Part shown: positions 37,951-48,533 of the stretch, piece after piece
Layout of the letters: every line of letters starts with the position of its first letter
Position numbering within the stretch: the stretch's first letter is position 1
The notes under the pieces: generated by a model
Seen by the model: the letters and a program-made list of their open reading frames with translations, nothing else
The model's database searches: none
Told to the model about the DNA's origin: nothing
Assembly (NCBI RefSeq): GCF_037975245.1
Contig: NC_092571.1
Coordinates: 6,552,501 to 6,616,500 of the forward strand
DNA length: 64,000 nt
Direction of reading: 5' to 3'
DNA from: Apostichopus japonicus
Lineage: Eukaryota; Echinodermata; Holothuroidea; Aspidochirotida; Stichopodidae
Program-made: the position numbers and the translations under genes

Positions 37951-38677
37951 GTTATTTTCCGCACACGTTACTTTCCGCTGAAACAAAATGGTGTTTTCTG
38001 CACACAAATTTGTCAGCGGAAAGTACCGTTTTTGGGGGGGGAGGAACAGAATGACTTACTGAAATGATTAGGCACATGGAAGGATTTAGGAGGATGGAGA
38101 AGATAGCAGGATAAAATGTAGCTTCAAGACTAGATTATTATTAGGATAGCTAAGGTTATAGCTTAGGCTGTAAGCACTAGCTTAGGCTGTAAGCACAAGT
38201 TTACTTTTAGTTAAACAGCGCCACCTTATTTGGTTGTAGTTTTTGATATGGCATGAAGGGGAAAAAGTGAGCTGCCGTGACGATTTGGTCTAGCTAAGTT
38301 TCATCCTTTAGGAGACGGGTGGGCGGGGGGGGGGTGTCCTTTGTGATATTTTCACATAAACATTAACAGCGTCCCTTTGCCCTTTAATCCGCCGACCAAC
38401 TCATAGTTCTTTAAGTGATCCCTAATTACATACACCCCAGGCCTCCTGTAAATTATAAGCAGCTTAACTTATCTGACATGAACTCAGTCTAACCATCCTT
38501 ATCGACGTTCTTTGATACTTTCTCATGTTATTGTCATCATCCTGAATTTGGTATGTATACTTAAATTGAGGAAAAATATAGTGTACAGGTAGGCTAAGTG
38601 GAAAAAAAGTTGCTTTCCGCACAAGAATTTTTTCAGCGGAATGTAATGTGCGGAAAGTAACGTGTGCGGAAAACAAC
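37951..38677. mobile_element. DNA transposon / MITE with 28-bp terminal inverted repeats
   Basis: 37951-37978 and 38650-38677 are inverted copies matching at 27 of 28 positions (GTTATTTTCCGCACACG... against GTTGTTTTCCGCACACG...). A TCAGCGGAA subterminal motif also recurs inverted. The element lies 14 bp beyond the hAT-like element at 37321-37936. No target duplication is clear, so its superfamily is open. Interior non-coding. Confidence 0.8.
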
Positions 38678-38767
38678 TGAAACCCTACTAACCTAGTACT
38701 AGGATTGTACTATTACTGTAGTAGTGGCCTAGGCTAGGTATGCCTACTACTACTTTTTAAGAAAAGT

Positions 38768-38850
38768 CGCCCAGGAAAGAACCCGGGCACGAGAACCAAA
38801 CTACCGAACGACTGATCCGCTATCAACCCCAGTCGCCTTGCATCGGGACT
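38768..38850 (-). mobile_element. degenerate tRNA-like SINE head
   Basis: On the minus strand TAGCGGATCAGTCG resembles an A box and CCGGGTTCTTTCCTGGGC a T-arm with a damaged B box. They lie at about tRNA spacing. A complete cloverleaf is not supported, so this is a decayed tRNA-derived sequence at best. Confidence 0.35.
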
Positions 38851-39294
38851 GTGTGATCATCGTCGGGTGTGCATCACCATTCCCCTCGAAAGGGAACATA
38901 TACTACACATGATCTTACTACTACATTAGTGCCAGTGGAGGTGTTCTGCGATTGTTAAGGCTGGAGGAAATGTTTGGTTAGGCACAATGTGAAGATCATG
39001 CTAGGTATAATAATTACTATAGCCGTATGCTATGTTAATATTTTCACGTACCGTTATAAAATCCTTTCCCTTGCTGGAGCAGAATATTGTTACGGCAAGT
39101 CAACAATCTGCAGCACACTGTAAGTGAACATAAAGCCATGATTTGGTGTGTTCTGAACCAACCGTGTGCGTTACAACTGAGTGTGCGTTACACTCAATAC
39201 TCAATGGGTGGGAGCAGGGAATTGTTATTCCACAACAACTCCGTGGTGGGAGCTAGCGGGAAGACCCCACAGAAATGATTTCTGTGGAAGACCG

Positions 39295-39640
39295 TACACT
39301 CGTAACTAGAATGCAAAATGCATTGAGGTTTCGATGACTTCATTATGGTAGTGCTCATGCGCTCTACAATATATAGGGATTACTAGCCCGCTCCATCATC
39401 TTTTACATTTACATGGCAGATTTGCAAAGAATGTGTTTGTATACAAATACAGTTGTTCTATAGTGCACTAGGTAGTTGCTTGTTAGTAACCAGAACCAGT
39501 ACAATAGAAATGGCTCGAACCACCATTTAGATACAATTACACTATGGCATGATAAACACAGGTCAGTCTACTGTACGTGGCAATAAACACCTCCACCAAT
39601 AACAATTATATGGGTATTGTGCTCAATGTTATGCATCCAC
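39295..39640 (+). repeat. dispersed AGGTCA/TGACCT repeat, copy B (core)
   Basis: AGAATGCAAAATGCATTGAG, TTTCGATGACTTCAT, ACTATGGCATGATAAACACA and CTACTGTACGTGGCAATAA match copies at 22.5-22.8 kb and 63.6-63.8 kb, with the same spacing and orientation. About 60 bp of extra sequence lies in the middle. Confidence 0.8.
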
Positions 39641-39727
39641 GTTTCTTCCCCACTGTTCTTCTTTGAGGACGTTAGGGATTTTCCCAGTCTTCGCTTGGTT
39701 TCCCTCTCAAGCCTCATGGTCTGTCAG

Positions 39728-41441
39728 CAGTGGCGTCGCCAAGGGGGGGGGGGCAGGGGGCACGTGTCCCCTGGAAAACCTAGTGCCCCCCGAGTGCCCC
39801 CCCCCCATCTGAGATTTGGGTTGGTAAAAAAAATATATATATATTTTGTTATATTCAACTCCCATCATCTGAGTTGGTTTTTCATAAGGACAAAGAAGCA
39901 CAGTAATTCGTATTTTCTTCAAATGAGCTGCGTAAAAATTAACAAGTTTATCCTTGAACGTCGGGTATCGAAGTCGTAACCCGCGCCATCACAACAGGTA
40001 TATTTACATTGAATGTGTCAGTGCTCACGCCATACCAGCGGATATACAAGTCCGCTTCGCGAGCTACATGACTGTGAGAAGGGAGGGTACTGCAATATGT
40101 TGCCTTGGTCTGAGGTTGACAGGTTAGGAGCTGACGAAATGTGAGAATGTGAGGGTCCGCAGGCACCATACTTGCCTATATTTGTGGACCCATATATTAA
40201 CCCTGTTGTGTAGGGGGTGCAGAGGTCATTTGAGGTCAGATGCTTGTAGGAACAAATGGCGAATGTTCACACCTGCTATACTGAGCCATACTCGATGTGT
40301 GATCAAACTTTGGATTGCATGGTGAGATCCCTGATAGGAGCCAATAACGATGCTGGAACCTGTTACATCTTAATAGATAATGGGCGAAAACGAGAAGGAC
40401 AAGAAAGGAGTCGGGGTCATGCACACATTAATTCAACAAATGTAGGTTCTATTGATAGGGTTAGGCATAATATCGACAGCATGTGGTTCATATCCTCTGC
40501 AAATTCTGCGCCTTGTTAAAATCATTACCTCAAAAATAGCAATTTCTGGAGATATCTTCAGATCGAATTTAGCATCAAATGTGGCAGCATTTTGCATCTA
40601 GCCCATCCTCCGTATGCGAAAATTTTCCAAAGGGGAGGGGGGGGGGGCAGTGGCGGCGGAACCGGGGGAGCTTGGGGGGGCTCAACCCCCCAAGGAAAAA
40701 GTTGAGGGGGCAAATGCATGATAAGCCCCCCCAATATTTACCAAGGCTCCGAAACGTGCATCTGCCCATTTATCAATGCATACTTGTCGATCTGTCCGAT
40801 GCACACGTATACTATATAGGTGTAATAATTTTAGTAAATGCTGGGGGACCCTCGGCCTGTCCCCTGGCTATAGACCATATTGTCACCCCAACCGCGTCTT
40901 CACGCCCCGTGAAAAGTGGAAGCAGTGAGTGTGAGTACCGGTAAGCGCAACACAACTTCGTCTTAGGCCAATGACTTGCTTCATTTCAACCAGTTCTCCA
41001 ACATCCCCTTACTACACTCAAAAACGTCTTTGCGAGTACACTGCGAGTAATAGCTACTCTCTTAAAACACCATCGAATATACAAATTACAATGTTTTTAC
41101 AGACTTTTACGTGCAATCTGAGAAATTGCAGGCTTGAGACCCATATTTTAGGGCTAGGTATTCGCAGCATGAAACACTCGGGAAGTGCCGTTTCCGGCCA
41201 TCTGGGGGTTTGAAAAACCCAAAATTTTCTTGTACGCTCCGCGCCAACCGATGGTGGCGCTCCGCTTAGATAGTCTCTACACATTAGCCCCCACCCCCAA
41301 TAATTTTCCCGTTCCGCCGCGCCTGGAGGGCACCCCCTCCCCTTGGACCCCTCCCCAGGACGTTGATCCGTATCCATCTAAGTGCCCCCCATCAAATGCT
41401 GGTGCCCCCCCCCCAGACTGAAAAGTCTGGTGACGCCACTG
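39728..41441. mobile_element. 1.7-kb hAT-like element with perfect 8-bp TSD
   Basis: The left end CAGTGGCGTCGCCA and the right end inverted CAGTGGCGTCACCA differ at one position. The exact flanking repeat TCTGTCAG lies at 39720-39727 and 41442-41449. G/C runs follow each terminus. The interior includes the block at 41180-41278 shared with the 3-4 kb and 20 kb elements, and a second CAGTGGCGGCGG terminus-like sequence at about 40648, so it is probably a nested composite. No transposase frame was recognised. Confidence 0.85.
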
Positions 41442-41449
41442 TCTGTCAG

Positions 41450-44400
41450 ATCCCGGAACTCCATTTTTAGAAATTGCGTATTTGGAAAGTTCTTTTCGGG
41501 TACGCGCGAGCACTCTAGCTAAAGAAGAGAGAATCGACTCGATAATCTTGTAAACCTTCTCATGGACAGACTAAGGAAACCGGTTATTCTAGACTGTGTA
41601 CACACTGTTTCACGAAATCGTCACGAGAACTTGTATCGGATTATATACGCCACAAGATCTGCCATTTTCAACATTCTGATTTCAACCCGTCTGTAGTATT
41701 TACCCTTTGTTTGTTGGTAAATCACGAATAGCAAGATCAGTGAAATACAACGTCTTTACGATTCGGTAATATCAATAGCACTGCCCCGATAGGTCGTTGG
41801 TACAACGTATCAACCGCAACACCAGGTTTACAAAATCTCTTATCTCATAATTTCGGCTTTTCACTTCCCAAACGAAGTGAAAGTGAGAATCATTGTTTGG
41901 ATGAAAACATCTGCATGTATAATTAGTGCCCTTCTACTTACAGGAGAATTGTGGCTTCTCAAGCAACGTGGTCGCCTCTTTCATTTAGCTATTTTAGTAT
42001 ATTGGTTAGGTTGCACTGTATATCCCACCCATTTGCGCACATGTGATCGATTCAATTATTAATTAAGTATGTTTCTTTAATTAATTGCAGCTTAACGTGC
42101 AAGTAGTTACCTTGTAAAATAAGCCAGTTCACTTTCCCAATTATCTGATCACAATGTTTTTATTCACGCCGACCCTTTTTGGTGGTCACGAGACAAGCGC
42201 AAAATCCAGTCGAGCCGACAACCTACATGGACGAGATATAAATTTACAAGAAATAACCCGCCAAATACCTCAAAATCAAACCGAATGTTCAGTAAAGATC
42301 AGCTGTTTAGCATCTTCATTTGGGCTCCATGCGTAGTCTCGAAAACTTCAAGGTTGTTATGCAGTTCCTGATCCATGTACTGTACGAACGTGTGTATCAC
42401 GTGGTAACTGAACCCAAAGTTCAACGAGAGGTCAAATTAAGGAAAAAGTGACTTTTGCTGCAACTTCAAAGGAACCTTCAGGATTGCCACCTTCAAAGGT
42501 ATACTGCGAGTGTCAACTACTATCAAACTATGTCGTGAGGTGAAATACCACAGTTCAAAGATAAAATGAATTGAAACGCAAGTTTATGTCGTGAATGCTA
42601 AGGGAAACATTGAATTGGATTCCTGTCTATTTTTACCCACCATTTACCTACCATAAGTAGGGACGATATTAAGTTTTAATTCTAGTCTATAGAAGTTCAA
42701 TAAGTATAATATATAATAAGTTCAATATAACCTTTAGACTTAAACATTAACCTTTCTAGGAATATGTAAGCAATCACTACAAGGAAATCAAAAAGGTATG
42801 TCAAAGTCCAGCAAGTATTGTAAACATAAGTGACTACGCATGGAGAGTTGTACTAGCGTATATAGAGCTGTGTACAGAAACGTCTCTATCACACTTGATT
42901 TAACGCAGCTTCGAGTGTATGGTGCAACAGAAAACAACCCAGTGAACGGTGCTCTGTAGTGAACGTAGAAAATACAATTTGCCATTTCCTTTTTAAATGG
43001 TAATTTGGCGGTGGCTGGACTCTTTATAGAATGACTGTCATTCCACCAATCGATTTATGACATAATCGCTACCTCTGCGGAAAGGACAGGAAAGGGTGCT
43101 TTAAAGCCCAAGATGTGCTCAAGGTACTTTAAATTGCGTTATAATTGTCTTTATTATGTGCAAAAACCAACATATTCTTGCAACAACTTTATTCTTCTTT
43201 GTTAGATCATCATTTGCCAGTGTCAAAAATGCCATCCACGGTCAAAATGTTCTCACTTACAAATGTATTCGTTCAAATAAAGCAGATTGAAGAATGTATT
43301 ATCTTATAATTTCGAATAGTGGGGGGGGGGGGGAGGGGCTGTGGCCAGTGTCAAAAGAAGCTGGTAAGAAGATCCCCATTTTCTACTATGGAACTGAGGT
43401 TCGGTGACTATATATCCGCTTAGGCACAATGCTAGTCACAACCGTCCATAAATATGTTATACAACGTATTCAATGTGAATGAACATGGTCACGAAAAATG
43501 GCTGTCGGACAAACTTCTGGCAGTTGAACTTCCTGTGATTTTTTGACCTGGAAAACGTTACCTTGTATCTCATAAATGAAGGATCCACAGACATATCGAT
43601 GAATTATATCGGTGGGGTCCCTGTGGTGCTTACAGAAAAGAAAATATATTGCTTCTTGTTACTCATTTGTGGGAGTAACAGTTTCTCTCAATACCGTAAC
43701 AGTTTAGGCTATACCGTTATACGCATGGCATAACATGGATTATAAAGAGCTAAATAAGCTAGTAGAGAGATTTTTTAATTAGCTCAACGGTAAATCAAGG
43801 TAGGTGACCTCCGACTGTAAAATGAGAAACTTTTAATGTGAGCTCTATTACAGTACTATAAGCAGTAAACTGTAAACTGTAAGAGCGCCAGCTATTTATA
43901 AGTAAGGTCTCATTTGTGCTATTAGTCTTCCATTTGGAATGTAACTCAATCGTGCATAGTTGAAGGGACATTCTCATAACCACCGTTGGACAGTGGTAGG
44001 AAATACACAAATAAATCTTAATTTGCTGTTAAAAGTAAATCCAAAATGATCTTTATTCTTGATAGCGGTGTTTGAGTTCAATTTATGCAGTACTTCGAAG
44101 TACCTGATCAGGAATTGTAAAAAATGGTGGGTAGTCAATAATGTCATCAGACCAACATGCGCATCTAATGTCTTAATTTAAATCGTAGTTGATAGTTAAT
44201 ATTTCTTGAAACAATTTTTGTCGAAACAATTTGTTTTTAAACAATGTAGACTTTGAATGTTCTTCAAGCATTCAAATTGCACTTTTGCGATGATTTCATG
44301 TTCCATTGAATTAATATTTTTAGGTTTCTCAAAACAAATTGTCGGTCATTGTAACTAACTTATTAATTGACCATGCATTTGGAAACATAATCAAGTTCGC

Positions 44401-45800
44401 GTCAAGTCAAACAGTTAAGAATTGAAACACGTAGAATATTCACGTGCTTTAGAAAAGAAAAAAAGTGGGGTGTGTATATATGATAATGCTCCTTATTCAT
44501 TATCCTATAATGTCTGTATTTGTGATTTAATAATCAACTATTATGTAATATCATAAACAGAATGGCTAGCAGATAATGACTACCTCAATGGGGTGCTTGA
44601 AAGATTTATAACCTTGTTACAGAGAGTCAAAGATATTGCCAAACCTGCAATCATTTGAACAATATCGATCTGATGGAGTGCTATGTATTCCTCCTTAGTG
44701 TTGGGCTCGTCTGCGCGTGTCAACAAACAAATATGTATTTGGTTCCGTTAAGAATATTTCAAGGTAGACATCCCATGAAAATTTGAATCGTACATAATCA
44801 AAGTTACTTTCTTTACAGTTGCAAAACATACAGCTAATTTCCTGTTTTTCACGCTTGCTAAGATAAAAACTGAACAACGGAAATCGAACCGCGAATAAGC
44901 ACATCCGTGTTTAATCAATAATACGCAGATTGACTGCTGCAAAATAACATTTTTTTTGCCAGAAGTAAGCAGTCGCCATTGATGTCTACCTTTAAAGAGG
45001 TAACTACGAGGAAAATCTTCTTAAATAATGTATGTTATAGAAAAATATCATATTCACGCCATGTACAGCCTTTTGCTTGCGATAAAAAATATTTAATTAG
45101 AAAACTATAGTATGAAATGCTTTCCCGAAAAAATGAGGGCGGTATTGACGAACTTACGTAGCATGCATAGACTCCGGATGTGTGACCTGATTAATTCACT
45201 TTGGCTTTGAGTACGTTTCTGTATGCTGCCGTGTTAAACGAATCTAACCGTAAAAAGGCGTTCCGTGTTATATTCATTGCCGATCTTGCAATGTGGCCTG
45301 CACTCCCAGCCAATAACAGTGTACAGTTGAAGTTATAAAGTAAGCTTTTGTTGGTTTTATTATTCGAAACGTTGCGAGACTAGTCACTACAATCGGTCGC
45401 AAAAAGACAAGTCGGTCTCGAAATCGATCAACACCTCTCTTAGAATATTGTCAATTTACGACCCTGGTTATGTAAGATTAAGTTTTGTTACAATCTTGAA
45501 TTTCATACCAAAGTCAAACTTTTCTTAAATTAAACTTTGGTTCACTGTTGAAGCGTGGGGTAAGGAGGGGGGGGGGGGGTACTGTAGGGAGTGTTCCTTG
45601 TTTCAAGTTTCGGTGGTTTGACCTTTAAACAGGTGGGTTTTTGCACTTCCATTTTTTGTACACTACCCCCCCCCCCCCTCCCACATACACATTGTAATTT
45701 ATACTTCGTTTAATTCATTGCTCTTCTGGTGAGATAACTTTCCTTCTCTGCAAAACACACATTTCTTACCTTGGCTAAACTATCACATTCTTTGATCTAA
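41450..45800. other. non-coding, nothing recognised
   Basis: AT-rich, with poly-G/poly-C runs near 43321-43334, 45567-45580 and 45666-45677. Open frames are short and unrecognised. No repeat copy seen elsewhere in the window was found here. Confidence 0.5.
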
Positions 45801-45808
45801 GTACGACA

Positions 45809-46693
45809 CAGTTGCGTACTTGGATTAGTTGGCACCTGGGCGGGTCCTTCTTTTGTCACGTCGTGTTGGGGATACCATCCTGGGGGAGAAGTTTAGGGAG
45901 CAGTTTGAAATGTTTGTTGATGTAAGGTGGCTTAGATGCAAAAGGGTGTTATCACTGGCAACTGATAATTTGATTTGATTTATTTATTTGATTTTCCACA
46001 GATAATAAATATATACATGTGGAGGGAAGTCTTCTAAAAAGCCAATTCAGGCTTAACAAGGTAAAGGACTCCCAAGAAGAAAGAAAGAAAGAAATACATA
46101 TATACATAAATGTAAATATAATTAATGTCTTAATAAGGCACGATTCTTTTAACTTAACGTACCGAATGTTGTATTACATAAGTTGTGGTGCAGCTTGACC
46201 GGCACTTCTAGTGCGGTGACTATGTATGGCGCTGTTAGTAGTAAAGAAGTCATGAAAGGCTGCAGGAAGTAAGCCATTCCAAGCCTTGTAAAAGAATGTG
46301 GCCTCATTCAGCCTAACAATATCGCTAAATTTTAATAAGTTGAGCAATTTGAAAATTATAGGTAAAGGAATTCTCTTGCTTTAGCGAATGCATCTTAATT
46401 AATCCCATCGTTTGTTCAAAATATTTATCTTTAGTAGACAATTTAGATCGGTATAAACATCACTACAAAGATTTATAAAATAGGTAAAAGTTCCTCTGTA
46501 GCTGTCCGCCACTAGTATCCCCATAAATAATTTCAAAATTTAAACATATAAATATAGTGTAATGTCTGGGTGTATCATATATATTTTTCAACAGTACATT
46601 TTTTAGGGGGTTTGGGGAGGGGGTGGGGTAGGCTTTGGCATGGTACCCCTTGGCTGGTACCCGGGCGGATCACTCCTGCTTAGTACGCCACTG
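45809..46693. mobile_element. hAT-like element with perfect 8-bp TSD, containing a LINE fragment
   Basis: The left end is CAGTTGCGTACTTGG and the right end, inverted, CAGTGGCGTACTAAG, matching closely over the first 12 bases. The exact flanking repeat GTACGACA lies at 45801-45808 and 46694-46701. Non-LINE transposon sequence is limited to roughly 150 bp at each side; the middle is a LINE 3' fragment. Confidence 0.8.
45965..46550 (-). pseudogene. LINE ORF2 C-terminus and 3' tail
   Basis: On the minus strand 46353-46177 reads FKLLNLLKFSDIVRLNEATF, FYKAWNGLLPAAFHDFF, NSAIHSHRTRSAGQ then stop. This is the C-terminal region of CR1/Jockey-type LINE ORF2 (L-x-x-L-x-x-x-D-I ... Y-K ... L-L-P-x-x-F ... 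F ... H ... T-R-S-A). A 3' untranslated region follows with TCTTTCTTTC, GAGTCCTTTACC and GAAGACTTCCCTCCAC. It ends in an A-rich CAAATAAATAAATCAAATC tail (plus-strand 45965-45990). The end of the ORF seems shortened by a small deletion. A second copy of the same 3' tail lies at 57.19-57.32 kb. Confidence 0.75.
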
Positions 46694-46701
46694 GTACGAC
46701 A

Positions 46702-47400
46702 TCCTATCGCTACTGCGGTCCTATCTAAGGATTCCGCAACATAACCCATATCCAATCAGACCAAAAACCGTTAAAAGAATCCTCACATTGCCATGTCCGA
46801 ATTATGAGATGGTGGTAAATGTGGCAACCTCGCAGCTAATTATTCTTATTATCCCTAACTTGTTCATCTGCGAAATTGTTAAAGAAGCTAATTTCAACTG
46901 ATGTGTGTACTATGGATATAAAGATAGAAAGTAAATATAGAAGAAAGATTGTGGGTGGGGCAATTGCCTTTTAAGGGGGTTAAAGGTCACTCTCCCTGAC
47001 CTAAAACACTATGATTTGTATCTCAGCAACAAAATATGGTATATGGTTAATCTTGCTGTCAAAATGCACAGCATTATACTAGAAGGAAACAAACACTAAA
47101 CTAGGACCATTAGGAACAAATCTTGACCTCCAAATATGAGGTCATAGGTCAAAATAGTGGTTTCATCACTAAAACGGCATAAATTTCAAGGGTTGTGCAT
47201 CATTTTGAATTGAAACAATCATCATTTAAAACACTAAACACCCTATCATAGCTAACGTGTACACTTTTCAATGAGGGTGGTTTGAACAGTTCAGTGCAGT
47301 TAAAGTACAAATATGGGCATTTAAAAATCAACTACTGACTGATCAGAAACTTACTGTAACTATAGCTAAAGCAACAAACAAATAACTGAATCAGTCGGTT
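46702..47400. other. non-coding, diverged TGACCT-type repeat
   Basis: GGTCACTCTCCCTGACC, CTTGACCTCCAAATATGAGG and TCATAGGTCAAAATAG resemble, at low similarity, the dispersed TGACCT repeat family. No exon is supported. Confidence 0.35.
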
Positions 47401-47401
47401 T

Positions 47402-47800
47402 CCTCTTCATTGCTACCAAGTTATCCTGCATCTGCTCCATTGGAACAGTATCCACATGCATATGACTTGCCAGCTGCATGCACTTACACGGCACTGCCTC
47501 TCGTTCCTTGCAGTCGCAGCAACAAATTCCTTTTGGAAGGTTGTTTGAGGCGACTCCCCGGTCAGAATCTTCGGCCTGAGATTTCTGCTGCTATCTACCT
47601 CCCATCCTCTTCCAATGGGCTAAAAAACGGGGGTGTTTAGATGCTTCCATAGCACAACTTGAAAATGTATACACGAAGGGAATGTTCTGTTGTTGCATTT
47701 CCGTTGGTGGTAGGCGGTCAGTGTCGATTTTACCCTTGGCTGCTGGCTTCTGAAACTTCAGATAGCGAGCCTTTTTAGAGGGGAGTATCCCCACAGCCAT
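47402..47800 (-). pseudogene. frameshifted Cys-rich C-terminal domain of a repeat-borne protein
   Basis: The minus-strand frame begins LPSKKARYLKFQKPAAKGKI and TDRLPPTEMQQQ. The sense then shifts to HFQVVLWKHL and PIGRGWEVD. It shifts again to GICCCDCKEREAVPCKCMQ. This L-P-P-T ... V-x-x-W ... G-W ... C-x-C-K ... C-K-C order resembles a Cys-rich tail domain I associate with repetitive uncharacterised invertebrate proteins linked to transposons. Two frameshifts and an internal stop make it a relic. The recognition is from pattern memory only. Confidence 0.4.
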
Positions 47801-48533
47801 ATGTGAGAAAATTATGGGGTTTTGTACTCAGCCCCAGGCACACATGAACACGTTGGTAGCATCTTGAGGTCTTGAAAAGTGAGAATGTAATGTTCATCGT
47901 CATTTATTTGGAAGCTCCAAAAATGGACTCTGTCGTGTTGCAACGTAGGCCTTTTAATTTTCAATTTCAAATCAGCTAGGCCTATACAGGCCTATTGGAC
48001 AAACAGCAACTTACACTTACAGCAGACTGTCATCTCATTCCCAACAAAGTATGTTATCACCATTAATTGACTTGAAATCTACTTTCCTAATAAAAGAAGA
48101 ATTGTATTATAAAAGTGCGGAGAGAAGAAAGAGGCTGTCTTGGCGTAAACATCAGTTGCGTGCTTAATCTTCGTTTTCAAAATTCCCCCGACTGATTTAG
48201 GGGTGCTGCTCCGGGGTCATTAAAACCGACTCCCACGATTCTGAGGCATGTTTGACTACCGGTAAGGTATAAATTATTAGCTCTTATCGCAATGTTATGC
48301 TAATAAAGTTAAATATCCATCGACTGATTTAGGTAGGTGCCTGAGGCGTTTTAGGAGGGCCAGATGCGAATGGAATATTATATAAAGAAGGGCTTCTGCC
48401 TGGGTCATTGAAGCTGATTTCAATGTAGTGGGGTATATGGATCTCCATCCCCCCTCACACACACAAACAATTTAAAGTCAGATGGTGCACTCTGAGGATA
48501 ATTAGACCATAAGTAAGGTACATATAAGTAGCT
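47801..48533. other. non-coding, nothing recognised
   Basis: It separates the Cys-rich relic from the Gypsy element. No LTR could be recognised here by comparison with sequence beyond 51.1 kb. Confidence 0.4.

Noticed and set aside
38768-38850. Functional tRNA gene on the minus strand
   Set aside because: B box is damaged and no cloverleaf with a paired acceptor stem can be drawn; kept only as a weak SINE-like feature.
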